Shown here: positions 1 through 8,164 of the stretch, one piece after another
Position numbering within the stretch: the first letter of the stretch is position 1
Layout of the letters: every line of letters starts with the position of its first letter
Origin: Agrobacterium tumefaciens
Lineage (GTDB): Bacteria; Pseudomonadota; Alphaproteobacteria; Rhizobiales; Rhizobiaceae
Direction of reading: 5' to 3'
Length of the DNA: 64,000 nucleotides
Assembly: GCF_013337285.1 (NCBI RefSeq)
Contig: NZ_SUPW01000002.1
Location: 186,001-250,000, forward strand
The notes under the pieces: model-generated
Database searches by the model: none
Seen by the model: the letters and a program-made list of their open reading frames with translations, nothing else
Told to the model about the DNA's origin: nothing
Program-made: the position numbers and the translations under genes

Positions 1-732
1 TTCCGCCGAAATGCGGAAACCCATGCCGACGATGGGTGTGCCGAAAAACTCCGCGACAATGGCGCCGATCAAGGCCAGCGTGGAGTTGATTTTCAGCGCA
101 TTGAAGATGAAGGGCGAGGCGGCGGGCAGACGCAGTTTCACCAGCGTCGGCCACCAGCCGGCGGCATAGGTGCGCATCAGGTCGCGCTCCATGTGGCTTG
201 CGGCGGCAAGGCCCTGCACCGTGTTCACCAGCATCGGGAAAAACGTCATGATGACGACGACGGCGACTTTCGACTGCCAGTCGAAGCCGAACCACATGAC
301 CATGATGGGGGCGACGCCGACCACCGGCAGAGCGGAGACGAAATTGCCGATGGGCAGCAGCCCGCGCTGGAGGAAGGGCGATCTGTCGATGAGGATGGCG
401 ACGATGAAGCCGAGGCCGCAGCCGAGCACATAGCCCGTCAGCACGGATTTAAGGAATGTCTGGCGGAAATCCGCCCAGAGGATCGGCAGAGAGCCGAGAA
501 GACGGGCTAGGATGGCGCTGGGGGCCGGCAGCAGGATGGGCGGCACGGCAAAGCCGCGCACAATGCCTTCCCAGAGCGCCAAAAGGGCAAGTCCGAAAAG
601 CAGCGGCACGGCGATGTCGCTGATGCGCTTTGCGGCGGGCGCGGAGAACCTGCGGCGCACCAGCCATTCGTTCACGGCCCAGGCGGCAAGCCAGAACAGG
701 ATCGCGCCAATAAACCAGCCGGGGTTCGTCAT
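1..732 (-). CDS. ABC transporter permease, second of a pair (C-terminus cut by window edge)
   Basis: Inner-membrane permease of the nitrate/sulfonate/thiamine-precursor importer type (BPD_transp_1 fold). The ATG lies at 732-730 and the frame stays open to the left edge, so the last residues are missing. Hydrophobic helices are visible near residues 7-25 and 40-58, and the EAA-like cytoplasmic loop reads RDLMRTYAAGWWPTLVKLRLPAASP, written here as two joined parts: RDLMRTYAAG then WWPTLVKLRLPAASP. Its start overlaps the stop of the upstream permease by 4 bp, so the two are translationally coupled and probably form a heterodimer. Context (hydantoinase, carbamoylase, RutR-like regulator) suggests import of a pyrimidine-related compound, but the substrate is inferred. 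A periplasmic binding protein would be expected just left of the window. Confidence 0.85.
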   Translation of the reverse strand, partial: MTNPGWFIGAILFWLAAWAVNEWLVRRRFSAPAAKRISDIAVPLLFGLALLALWEGIVRGFAVPPILLPAPSAILARLLGSLPILWADFRQTFLKSVLTGYVLGCGLGFIVAILIDRSPFLQRGLLPIGNFVSALPVVGVAPIMVMWFGFDWQSKVAVVVIMTFFPMLVNTVQGLAAASHMERDLMRTYAAGWWPTLVKLRLPAASPFIFNALKINSTLALIGAIVAEFFGTPIVGMGFRISAE

Positions 733-1604
733 GGCCTTGCTCCCATTCGCTTGAGGACTGCGGCATGGGCGATGCCGATAATGGAGACCAATAGGGCGGC
801 GACACCGGCTGCCATGAACAGCGCCGCCCATATCTGCACCGTCTGGCCATAATAGGAGCCGGAGAGCAGCCGCGCCCCGAGACCGGCGACGGCCCCTGTC
901 GGCAATTCGCCGACGATGGCGCCGACCAGCGCAATCGCGATGGCGATTTTCAGCGAGACGAAGAGGTAGGGCAGGGCGGCAGGCCAGCGCAACTTCCAGA
1001 AAATCTGGCCCGGCGAGGCATTATAGGTGTGCATCAGGTCCCGCTGGATGGTTTCGGGACTTCTCAGCCCCTTCACCATGCCGACGACGATGGGGAAGAA
1101 GGACAGGTAGGTGGAGATCAGCGCCTTGGGCAGCAGCCCGGAAATGCCGATGGAATTCAGCACCACGATGATCATCGGTGCAATGGCGAGGATGGGGATC
1201 GTCTGGCTGGCGATGATCCACGGCATGACGGAGCGATCCATGGCGCGGTTATGCACGATGGCGACGGCAAGCAGGATGCCGAGGACCGCACCGATGGCGA
1301 AACCGAGCAGCGTGGCCGAAAGCGTGACGCCGGCATGATAGACGAGGCTGCGCTTGGAGGTGATCGCCTTGTTGACGGTGGTGTCCCACAGTTCGGCGGC
1401 AATCTGGTGGGGGGCGGGGAGAACCGGGCGTTCCTGTGCGAAGGTTTGCGGCAGGAGTTGTGAGAAGCTCAATGTCTGGCCTGCGCGGGTGGCCTGATCG
1501 CGGGCGAAGGGCATGTTGAGATAGATGACGGCGAGGTGCCAGATGATGAGGATGGCGAGGAAGACGGTGAGGATTGGGAGGATGCGGTGGCGGAGGAGGG
1601 TCAT
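729..1604 (-). CDS. ABC transporter permease, first of a pair
   Basis: Second inner-membrane permease of the same importer, about 291 residues with the ATG at 1604-1602; an upstream in-frame start at 1628 would add eight residues. One N-terminal helix (about residues 7-25) is followed by a periplasmic stretch and five further helices. The EAA-type loop contains RDLMHTYNASPGQIFWKLRW and marks contact with the ATPase. It is separated from its ATPase gene by an inverted-repeat element at 1667-1822 and overlaps the next permease by 4 bp. Family assignment is secure from the fold pattern; the transported compound is not visible in the sequence and is inferred only from the catabolic neighbours. 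Confidence 0.88.
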   Translation of the reverse strand: MTLLRHRILPILTVFLAILIIWHLAVIYLNMPFARDQATRAGQTLSFSQLLPQTFAQERPVLPAPHQIAAELWDTTVNKAITSKRSLVYHAGVTLSATLLGFAIGAVLGILLAVAIVHNRAMDRSVMPWIIASQTIPILAIAPMIIVVLNSIGISGLLPKALISTYLSFFPIVVGMVKGLRSPETIQRDLMHTYNASPGQIFWKLRWPAALPYLFVSLKIAIAIALVGAIVGELPTGAVAGLGARLLSGSYYGQTVQIWAALFMAAGVAALLVSIIGIAHAAVLKRMGARP

Positions 1605-1666
1605 TGTTTTTCGCTCCGCTGCGTGCATCGAGGGTGATGATTAGCGGTGACCTGTGGGTGAGGCTT

Positions 1667-1822
1667 ACCCCCCTCTGCCCTGCCGGGCATCTCGCCCACA
1701 AGGAGGGAGATCGACTCGCGGCGATGTTTCGGCCATCTCAACGCCTGTGGAAAGAGCATTGGTAGCGCTCCTTGCCGATCTCCCTCCTTGTGGGGGAGAT
1801 GCCCGGCAGGGCAGAGGGGGGT
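1667..1822. repeat. RIME-like element with 47-bp inverted arms (family A)
   Basis: Arms at 1667-1713 and 1776-1822 are reverse complements with 46 of 47 positions matching, around a 62-bp centre. The element lies between the ATPase and permease genes of one operon, so it would be transcribed and fold into a long hairpin. The layout resembles the intergenic mosaic (RIME-type) elements of rhizobia. No coding function is likely. Confidence 0.85.
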
Positions 1823-1853
1823 AGCACTTGCCGCAACGGCGTCTTTTCCAGCG

Positions 1854-2648
1854 TCACCCCTCATAACTATGCCCCGCCTTCAGCCCCTCGCGCACCCGAT
1901 GCGCAATCGCCAGAAATTCCGGCGTTTCCCTGATTTCAAGCGGCCTCTCCCTCGGCAGAGTAGACTCGATCACGTCAGTCACTCTCCCCGGCCGCGGCGA
2001 CATGACGACAATTTTCGTCGAGAGATAAACGGCTTCCGGAATGGAATGGGTGACGAAGCAGATGGTCTTGCCGGTCGTATCCCAGAGTTTCAGCAGCTGT
2101 TCGTTGAGATGATCGCGGACGATTTCGTCGAGCGCGCCGAAGGGTTCGTCCATCAGCAGCAGGTCGGCATCGAAGGCGAGCGCGCGGGCGATGGAGGCGC
2201 GTTGCTGCATGCCGCCGGAAAGCTGCCAAGGGTATTTCTTGCCAAAACCTTTGAGGTTGACGAGGTCCATCGTGCGGTCGATGCGTTCGCGCTGCTCGGC
2301 CTTGGTGTAACCCATGATTTCGAGCGGCAAAGCGATGTTCTTTTCGATGTTGCGCCAGGGATAGAGGGCTGCGGCCTGAAAGACATAACCGTAGGATCGG
2401 TCTTGCCGGGCGGTTTCCGGCGTCGTGCCGTTGACGGTGATCTCTCCCGATGTGTGTTTTTCGAGATCGGCGATGACCCTCAGAAAGGTAGTCTTGCCGC
2501 AACCCGACGGGCCTATGAAGGAGACGAATTCGCCCTTGCCGACTTTGAGATCGACATTGGACAGCGCATGCACCGGGCCATCTCCCGTTTCGAAGGTGAG
2601 GCCGAGATTTTTGGCGGAAACGACGGAATAGGGGGAGGCCGGCTTCAT
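1854..2648 (-). CDS. ABC transporter ATP-binding protein (SsuB/TauB/ThiZ-like)
   Basis: Cytoplasmic ATPase of the importer, 264 residues, full length for the family. Walker A is GPSGCGKTT (46-54), the signature LSGGMQQR starts at about 143, Walker B is LLLMDEP (about 163-169), and the switch histidine lies in FVTHSIPEA. It hydrolyses ATP to drive uptake through the two permeases downstream. Its start overlaps the stop of the Nudix gene by 4 bp, placing it in the same transcript as the hydantoinase genes. The nitrate/sulfonate/pyrimidine-precursor subgroup is clear from the sequence style; a pyrimidine-type substrate is inferred from context. Confidence 0.92.
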   Translation of the reverse strand: MKPASPYSVVSAKNLGLTFETGDGPVHALSNVDLKVGKGEFVSFIGPSGCGKTTFLRVIADLEKHTSGEITVNGTTPETARQDRSYGYVFQAAALYPWRNIEKNIALPLEIMGYTKAEQRERIDRTMDLVNLKGFGKKYPWQLSGGMQQRASIARALAFDADLLLMDEPFGALDEIVRDHLNEQLLKLWDTTGKTICFVTHSIPEAVYLSTKIVVMSPRPGRVTDVIESTLPRERPLEIRETPEFLAIAHRVREGLKAGHSYEG

Positions 2649-3088
2649 CGTGGCTTGGTTTCGCTTTCCGTCAGGGCCGCGCGCGCCAATGGCAGCATGC
2701 GGGTTTCGGTGAGTCTGGCGATCGGCAGATCGGGCTTGGCGTCGAGATCGAGCCAGCGCACTTCCTCGATTTCCGCCTGCGGCAGAACCTCGGTATGAAG
2801 TCTGGCTATAAAAGCATGGGCAACAACGTCGGCCCCCGGCTCATTGGCGGCCTCCTCCCGGAAGACACCTTCGTAACGAACGGCATGGTCTGGCAACGTC
2901 AGGCCGATTTCCTCGGCAAGTTCGCGGTGAAGCGCCTGCTGTGGTGTTTCGCCCGGGTCGATCTTGCCGCCCGGTTGCATGAATTGCGTGGTGCCGCGCT
3001 TGCGCACCACCAGCATCTGCCGCCGCTCGTTTAAAAGAACGGCAGCGGCGATGATGATTTCACGTTTTGCTTCAGTGTTCATGATCAC
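2645..3088 (-). CDS. Nudix hydrolase
   Basis: Small cytosolic hydrolase of 147 residues. The Nudix box is canonical, running from GGKIDPGE to RELAEEIGL, with the metal-binding glutamates present. The first codon is GTG at 3088, overlapping the preceding dihydropyrimidinase stop; an ATG at 3082 two codons in is an equally good start. Nudix enzymes cleave nucleoside diphosphates linked to another group; the substrate cannot be told from sequence. Its place between dihydropyrimidinase and the importer ATPase, with 4-bp overlaps on both sides, suggests a role in nucleotide housekeeping or clean-up linked to pyrimidine breakdown (inference). Confidence 0.9.
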   Translation of the reverse strand: MIMNTEAKREIIIAAAVLLNERRQMLVVRKRGTTQFMQPGGKIDPGETPQQALHRELAEEIGLTLPDHAVRYEGVFREEAANEPGADVVAHAFIARLHTEVLPQAEIEEVRWLDLDAKPDLPIARLTETRMLPLARAALTESETKPR

Positions 3089-4542
3089 ACGCCCGATGCC
3101 GGAATGCCGCTGCGTTCCACCCGGCGCGGCGAAACGAGTTCTTTCCAGGTGGAAAGCGCCCGGCTGACGGCGGGGTAGGGATCGCGGGGGATGAACTGGC
3201 CGTGGCCCGGCTGCGTTTCGATGCTGCCCTCCTCGATGCTGACGAGACCGCGCGACACGGTGAAGCGCGGCAGCCCCCTGATCTTTTGTCCCTCAAACAC
3301 GTTGTAGTCGATGGCCGATTGCTGGCTCGCCGCGCTGATGGTCTTTTTCAGTGCCGGATCCCAGACAACGATATCGGCATCACTGCCAACGAGGATCGCG
3401 CCCTTTTTCGGATAGATGTTGAGGATCTTGGCGATGTTGGTGGAGGTGACGGCGACGAATTCGTTCATCGTCAGACGTCCGGTCACCACACCATGGGTCC
3501 AGAGCAGCGGCATGCGATCCTCCAGCCCGCCGGTGCCGTTGGGTATCTTGCGGAAATCACCAATACCGAAGCGTTTCTGCTCGGTGGTGAAAGCGCAATG
3601 ATCGGTCGCCACGCATTGCAGCGAACCTGACGCCAGACCCGCCCAGAGGCTGTCCTGATGCTGCCGGTTGCGGAAGGGCGGCGACATGACCCGGCGGGCG
3701 GCGTGATCCCAGTCGGGATTGGCATATTCGCTGTCGTCGAGGATCAGGTGCTGGATCAGCGGTTCGCCATAAACACGCATGCCATTCTGTCGGGCGCGGC
3801 GGATCGCTTCATGCGCCTGCTCGCAGGAGGTGTGGACGACATAAAGCGGCGCGCCGGCCATATCGGCAATGATGATGGCGCGGTTGGTGGCCTCGCCTTC
3901 AACGGCGGGCGGACGGGAATAGGCATGGGCCTCGGGGCCAATATTGCCTTCCGCCATCAGCTTTTCCTGCATCTGCGCGACGATATCGCCGTTTTCCGCG
4001 TGCACGAAGGGAATGGCGCCCAGCTCGGCGCAGCGCGAGAAGGAGGCGAACATCTCGTCATCATTCACCATCAGCGCGCCCTTATAGGCCATGAAGTGCT
4101 TGAAGGAATTGATGCCCTTTTCCAGAACCACCGTCTTCATCTCGTTGAAGACCTGCTCGCCCCACCAGGTGACGGCCATGTGGAAGGAATAATCGCAATT
4201 GGCCCGCGTCGCCTTGTTGTCCCAGCGTTGCAGCGCGTCGAGAAGCGATTGCCCCGGTTCGGGCAGACAGAAATCCACCACCATGGTGGTGCCACCGGCC
4301 AGCGCCGCCCGCGTACCGCTCTCGAAGTCATCGGCGGAATAGGTGCCCATGAACGGCATTTCCAGATGCACATGCGGATCGATGCCGCCGGGCATGACGT
4401 AACATCCGGTGGCATCGAGGATCGTGCCGCCGGTCAGATCAGGCCCGATTTCGGTGATTTTGCCGTGCTCGATCCTCACATCGGCCTTGTAGGTGAGGTC
4501 GGCGGTGACGATGGTGCCGTTTTTGATGATGGTGGCGGTCAT
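3085..4542 (-). CDS. hydA: dihydropyrimidinase / D-hydantoinase
   Basis: Cyclic amidohydrolase of 485 residues that opens dihydrouracil, dihydrothymine or 5-substituted hydantoins to N-carbamoyl amino acids, the second step of reductive pyrimidine catabolism. The metal site shows H57 and H59 in the motif GGIDPHVHLE, a probable carbamylated lysine at K154 (HFMAYKGALMV), and the late aspartate in VATDHC. Length and motif order match the family. The amidase that would remove the carbamoyl group is encoded upstream on the same strand (5162-6409) and a small DUF559 gene lies between. Dihydropyrimidinase and hydantoinase activities are not separable by eye. Confidence 0.94.
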   Translation of the reverse strand: MTATIIKNGTIVTADLTYKADVRIEHGKITEIGPDLTGGTILDATGCYVMPGGIDPHVHLEMPFMGTYSADDFESGTRAALAGGTTMVVDFCLPEPGQSLLDALQRWDNKATRANCDYSFHMAVTWWGEQVFNEMKTVVLEKGINSFKHFMAYKGALMVNDDEMFASFSRCAELGAIPFVHAENGDIVAQMQEKLMAEGNIGPEAHAYSRPPAVEGEATNRAIIIADMAGAPLYVVHTSCEQAHEAIRRARQNGMRVYGEPLIQHLILDDSEYANPDWDHAARRVMSPPFRNRQHQDSLWAGLASGSLQCVATDHCAFTTEQKRFGIGDFRKIPNGTGGLEDRMPLLWTHGVVTGRLTMNEFVAVTSTNIAKILNIYPKKGAILVGSDADIVVWDPALKKTISAASQQSAIDYNVFEGQKIRGLPRFTVSRGLVSIEEGSIETQPGHGQFIPRDPYPAVSRALSTWKELVSPRRVERSGIPASGV

Positions 4543-4544
4543 GG

Positions 4545-4973
4545 TTACGTGTTCCCGGTAGCGAGGGCTGGCGAATAACGGTCGGGATGATCAGGCAGGA
4601 AACTCTCGGCGTTCAGGACGGCGAGGATGGTGTTGAGCGTCGAGGAGGGCTCTTCGAAAATTTCGTGGTTCCAGAAGCGCAGAACCGCATAGCCCTCGCG
4701 GTTCAGCCAGAGTGTTCGTTGCCGGTCGTGCGTGGAAGAGGCGTGCTGCGACCCGTCCAGTTCGACGATCAGCTTTTTTTCGCGGCAGACAAAATCGGCG
4801 ATGTAAGGGCCGAGGGGAACTTGCCGACTGAATTTGAAACCGTTTAGCCGCCGGTTTTTCAGTTCGTACCAAAGGCGGTATTCGGCATCCGTTTCGTCAT
4901 GGCGGAGCTTTCGGGCCTGGGTGGTTTTGCCGGAATGGCGCTTCGATGCTTTTTTACCGATGTGATCGGCCAT
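4545..4973 (-). CDS. DUF559 domain protein (endonuclease-like fold)
   Basis: About 142 residues from the ATG at 4973. A longer reading frame to 5165 runs through the inverted-repeat element and is not credible. The domain shows the DUF559 pattern: a basic lead, the segment RLWYELKNRRLNGFKFSRQ, then YIADFVCREKKLIVELDG with the D...ExD-type acidic residues of a restriction-like fold, and VLRFWNHEIF near the end. Stand-alone DUF559 proteins are common in rhizobia and their role is not known to me; a Vsr/PD-(D/E)XK-related nuclease is likely. Its stop is 2 bp from the dihydropyrimidinase start, so it is co-transcribed with a metabolic operon for no obvious reason. Confidence 0.85.
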   Translation of the reverse strand: MADHIGKKASKRHSGKTTQARKLRHDETDAEYRLWYELKNRRLNGFKFSRQVPLGPYIADFVCREKKLIVELDGSQHASSTHDRQRTLWLNREGYAVLRFWNHEIFEEPSSTLNTILAVLNAESFLPDHPDRYSPALATGNT

Positions 4974-4980
4974 GACCCTT

Positions 4981-5143
4981 GCCCCCTCATCCGGCCCTTC
5001 GGGCCACCTTCTCCCCGGCGGGGAGAAGAAATGTGAGGCACCGTCGCAGGTTTTTGCGACGTGGGTGAGAGGGGCGAAAACACTGCCGCGTGTTTCTTCT
5101 CCCCGCCGGGGAGAAGGTGGCCCGAAGGGCCGGATGAGGGGGC
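4981..5143. repeat. RIME-like element with 51-bp perfect inverted arms (family B)
   Basis: Arms 4981-5031 and 5093-5143 are exact reverse complements over 51 bp, around a 61-bp centre. Each arm also contains smaller palindromes (GGCCCTTCGGGCC and CTCCCCGGCGGGGAG). The sequence differs from the element at 1667-1822 but the size and layout are nearly the same. It sits between the amidase and DUF559 genes of the same operon. Confidence 0.9.
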
Positions 5144-5161
5144 CTGCCATCGTGGGTACGA

Positions 5162-6409
5162 TCATTCCACGATCTCCGCAGTCTCAAGCACCGCATGCAG
5201 CAGCACGTCGCAACCGGCCTTTGCCCATTCCTGCGAAATCTCTTCCGCCTCGTTGTGGGAAAGCCCGTCCACGCAGGGGCAGAAGATCATGGTGGAGGGG
5301 GCGACCCTTGCGGTCCAGCAGGCATCGTGGCCGGCGCCGGAGATGATGTCCATCTGGCTGTAGCCGAGTTTTTCGGCGGCGGCGCGCACGCGGCCGACCA
5401 GAACCGGATCGAAGGTGACGGGATCGAAATGGCCGATGGCCTCGATGGTGCAGCCGACGCCGAGTTCTTCGGCGATCTGGGGCACCTCACGTTCGAAAAT
5501 CGCACGCATGCTGTCGAGTTTCGCCTGCGAGGGGGTTCTGAGGTCGATGGTGAAAACCACTTTGCCCGGTAACACATTGCGGGAATTGGGGGTGAAGATC
5601 ATCTGGCCGACGCCGGCCACCGCACCCGGCTGGTGGGCCATTGCCACTTCCTGCACCTTTTCGAGAATGCGGGCGGCGGCGAGGCCGGCATTGACGCGCA
5701 TGGCCATCGGGGTGGAGCCGGTATGGGCTTCCTTGCCGGTCAGCGTCACCTCCAGCCACCACAGGCCCTGGCAATGGGTGACGACGCCGATCTGTTTTTG
5801 CGCCGCCTCGAGGATCGGCCCCTGTTCGATGTGGTATTCGAAATAGGCGTGCATTTTACGCGCGCCGACCTCTTCCTCGCCCAGCCAGCCAATGCGCTTC
5901 AGTTCGTCGCCATAGGTCTTGCCGTCAGTATCGGTGCGGCTATAGGCGTAATCGAGATCGTGGATGCCGGCAAAGACGCCGGATGCCAGCATGGCGGGCG
6001 CAAAACGCGCGCCCTCCTCGTTGGACCAGTTGGTGACGGTGACCGGGTGTCTGGTCCTGATATTGAGATCGTTCAGGCTGCGCACCACCTCCAGCCCGGC
6101 CAGCACGCCAAGCACGCCATCGAACTTGCCGCCGGTCGGCTGGGTGTCGAGGTGGCTGCCGATATAGACGGGCAGCGCGTCCGGATCCTCGCCGGGGCGG
6201 GTGGCGAACATGGTGCCCATGCGGTCGATACCAAGCGTCAGGCCCGCCGCCTCGCACCAGCGCTTGAACAGGTGGCGGCCTTCTCCATCCTCATCCGTCA
6301 GTGTGCGGCGATTATTGCCGCCGGCGATGCCGGGGCCGATCTTCGCCATGTCCATCAGACTGTCCCACAGACGGTCGCCTTTGACCGTCAAGTTCTTACC
6401 CGCCGCCAT
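5162..6409 (-). CDS. hyuC: Zn-dependent hydantoinase/carbamoylase family amidase (beta-ureidopropionase-like)
   Basis: M20-type amidohydrolase of 415 residues that releases ammonia, CO2 and an amino acid (beta-alanine or an L-amino acid) from its N-carbamoyl derivative. Metal-site motifs are GSHLDTQPTGGKFDGVLG, with H86 and D97, and the adjacent glutamates of NWSNEEGARF; the dimerisation-domain segment HIEQGPILE is also present. It is the first gene of the minus-strand operon and completes the pathway with the dihydropyrimidinase downstream. The 260 bp before it carry a RutR-like box and a divergent tetR-family gene. N-carbamoyl-L-amino acid amidohydrolase is an alternative name; the exact substrate is open. 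Confidence 0.92.
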   Translation of the reverse strand: MAAGKNLTVKGDRLWDSLMDMAKIGPGIAGGNNRRTLTDEDGEGRHLFKRWCEAAGLTLGIDRMGTMFATRPGEDPDALPVYIGSHLDTQPTGGKFDGVLGVLAGLEVVRSLNDLNIRTRHPVTVTNWSNEEGARFAPAMLASGVFAGIHDLDYAYSRTDTDGKTYGDELKRIGWLGEEEVGARKMHAYFEYHIEQGPILEAAQKQIGVVTHCQGLWWLEVTLTGKEAHTGSTPMAMRVNAGLAAARILEKVQEVAMAHQPGAVAGVGQMIFTPNSRNVLPGKVVFTIDLRTPSQAKLDSMRAIFEREVPQIAEELGVGCTIEAIGHFDPVTFDPVLVGRVRAAAEKLGYSQMDIISGAGHDACWTARVAPSTMIFCPCVDGLSHNEAEEISQEWAKAGCDVLLHAVLETAEIVE

Positions 6410-6518
6410 GAAGTGTCGTCCTCACCTGTTTTGTTTTTATCGAAGCAAAGCTTGTGCCGTTCCCGTTTTTGCCGGCTAAGATAACAGCCATTGCCTTGTG
6501 CTGGCGATGATGGATAAA

Positions 6519-6534
6519 TTGACCGGCTGGTAAA
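6519..6534. promoter_or_regulatory. candidate RutR-type operator
   Basis: The 16 bp TTGACCGGCTGGTAAA match 12 of 14 fixed positions of the E. coli RutR consensus TTGACCAnnTGGTCAA (recalled from the literature). It lies in the divergent region, 110 bp before the amidase start and 136 bp before the tetR start. Binding by the adjacent regulator is inferred. Confidence 0.6.
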
Positions 6535-6669
6535 CAATGCAAATTTGCGATGACGTCAGCAAGGGACTTTTGTGACGAATCGCACTAATTTTGCCCAAAC
6601 TGTACGCGTCGATTATTTTTTAATCATACTGTAGCGGCAATTGCATCGAAAAGAAACAGAGAGCAGAGA

Positions 6670-7311
6670 ATGGCCATACCGCGCGCAGCGAAAACACAGA
6701 AGCGGACCCGCATTCAGGAGGAAAAGCAGGAAGCTATCCTCGAGGCAGCGCTTAGTGTCTTTTCCATCAATGGCTTTCGTGGTTCCACCATAGACCAGAT
6801 TGCCGAGGCGGCCGGCATGTCCAAGCCGAATGTGCTTTATTATTTCCGCACCAAGGAGGCGATGCATCGCGCGCTCATCGAACGGGTGCTGGATACCTGG
6901 CTTGATCCGCTCAGGGCTTTTGATGCCGGGGGCAATCCCGAAAGCGAGATCCGTTCCTATATTCGCCGCAAGCTGGAAATGTCGCGGGATTTTCCGCGCG
7001 AAAGCCGGCTATTCGCCAATGAAATCCTGCAGGGCGCGCCGCATATCGAGGATGAGCTGAAAGGGCCGCTGAAGCAACTGGTGGATGAAAAGGCCGAGGT
7101 GATCCGCGCGTGGATGAAGGCCGGCCGGATCGCCAAATGTGATCCCTACCATCTTATCTTTTCGATCTGGTCGACGACCCAGCATTATGCGGATTTCGAT
7201 GTGCAGGTGCGGGCAGTGCTGGGTGACAGACACGGCGGTGATGGCCGTTTTGAAGATGCGGCCCGGCATCTGGAGCAGCTTTTCATGGGTGGATTGCGGC
7301 TGAACGGCTAA
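6670..7311 (+). CDS. rutR: TetR/AcrR family regulator, RutR-like
   Basis: DNA-binding repressor of 213 residues. The N-terminal HTH spans about residues 20-65 (TIDQIAEAAGMSKPNVLYYF) and the C-terminal ligand domain has the RutR/YcdC style (ESRLFANEILQGAP, then ADFDVQVRAV). In E. coli RutR responds to uracil and thymine and controls pyrimidine catabolism. Here the gene is divergent from a hydantoinase/carbamoylase operon and a RutR-box-like palindrome lies between them, so control of that operon is very likely. The ATG at 6670 follows a purine-rich stretch (AGAGAGCAGAGA). The effector ligand is inferred from the family. Confidence 0.88.
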   Translation: MAIPRAAKTQKRTRIQEEKQEAILEAALSVFSINGFRGSTIDQIAEAAGMSKPNVLYYFRTKEAMHRALIERVLDTWLDPLRAFDAGGNPESEIRSYIRRKLEMSRDFPRESRLFANEILQGAPHIEDELKGPLKQLVDEKAEVIRAWMKAGRIAKCDPYHLIFSIWSTTQHYADFDVQVRAVLGDRHGGDGRFEDAARHLEQLFMGGLRLNG

Positions 7312-7464
7312 GCGGGACCGGGTTCTCGCGAATATGTGATCGATGTTTTGCGCCAAAACATGAGGAAAATGATCACCTTTATACTTTACTCCAAAACTCA
7401 TCTTTATTATGGTGCCGCTATCCCGAACGTCCGGGGCATGAAAAATCAACCGGCAGGTGAGGGA

Positions 7465-7890
7465 ATGGCACGCAAGGAAAAGAAGAAGGTCGGACGCGGC
7501 GGCAAGCAGGGTATTGGCGCGCCACAACCTGAAAGGGACGTGGTCGCACAGCAGCCTTCCGGCCCGAAAAGCTTTCTTTATGTCGGCGGCCGTGACTGTC
7601 AGGTTGCGCATCTTCGCCAGATCGCCAGCAATTTCGGCGCCGAGCTGATCCACCACGATGGCGGCCTGCGTGAAGCGGTGTCGCGCATCGATACCGTTCT
7701 CCCCTCCGTCGACTGCGTTTTCTGCCCGATCGACTGTATCAGCCACGATGCGTGTCTGCGGGTGAAGTCGGGTTGCAAGAAATTCGGCAAGACGTTCATT
7801 CCGCTGCGCAATGGCAGCAAATCCAGTCTGGAGCGGGCGCTGCAGACCATGAATGAACGGACCTCCAGCGATGAGCGACGAGCGCAATAA
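7465..7890 (+). CDS. DUF2325 domain protein
   Basis: About 141 residues from ATG 7465, chosen because GGTGAGG lies directly upstream; the frame extends to 7336 without a better site. The N-terminus is very basic (ARKEKKKVGRGGK). The DUF2325 domain follows, beginning FLYVGGRDCQVAHLRQIA and containing a cysteine-rich stretch CVFCPIDCISHDACLRVKSG with conserved histidine and cysteines, ending RNGSKSSLERAL. The function of DUF2325 is unknown; the Cys/His pattern suggests metal or redox chemistry. The next gene overlaps its 3' end by 20 bp in another frame, suggesting coupling. Confidence 0.85.
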   Translation: MARKEKKKVGRGGKQGIGAPQPERDVVAQQPSGPKSFLYVGGRDCQVAHLRQIASNFGAELIHHDGGLREAVSRIDTVLPSVDCVFCPIDCISHDACLRVKSGCKKFGKTFIPLRNGSKSSLERALQTMNERTSSDERRAQ

Positions 7891-8158
7891 TTTCCATGAT
7901 GATGAGCCCGCGGCAGCAGAAGCCTGCCGCGTGGAACTGCACAAGATGGCCGAACATGCCGCCGATCCGGCCCTGACGGACATGTATGAGATCGTCGGCG
8001 AACGGGAGCGGCGCAACCGTGCGGCGGCCGCCGACAGCAATGTGGTGACCTTTCCCCATCTACGCGCCCGCCAACCCGGCGAAACGCCGTCTTTCGCGCT
8101 CGGCGAAGCGGCTGAAGGCGGCCGCAACATCCTGTCATTTCGCTGGACGCGGCGTTAA
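7871..8158 (+). CDS. small hypothetical protein downstream of DUF2325
   Basis: About 95 residues from ATG 7871 (MSDERNNF), overlapping the DUF2325 gene by 20 bp. A start at 7853 would add six residues. The first part looks helical and acidic, with the segment RVELHKMAEHAADPALTDMY; the last 40 residues include the motif VVTFPHLR seen in short rhizobial proteins. No family is recognised. Codon use fits the surrounding genes, and the tight coupling to the DUF2325 gene supports translation. It could be an accessory partner of DUF2325; no functional motif was found. Confidence 0.55.
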   Translation: MSDERNNFHDDEPAAAEACRVELHKMAEHAADPALTDMYEIVGERERRNRAAAADSNVVTFPHLRARQPGETPSFALGEAAEGGRNILSFRWTRR

Positions 8159-8164
8159 GGTCGA

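Noticed and set aside
1788..2798. 336-codon frame antisense to the ABC ATPase
   Set aside because: No motif; it runs through a repeat element and mirrors the ATPase gene.
4974..5165. N-terminal extension of the DUF559 protein
   Set aside because: It is the translation of the inverted repeat, giving a Pro/Gly/Arg-rich stretch seen wherever the repeat is read.
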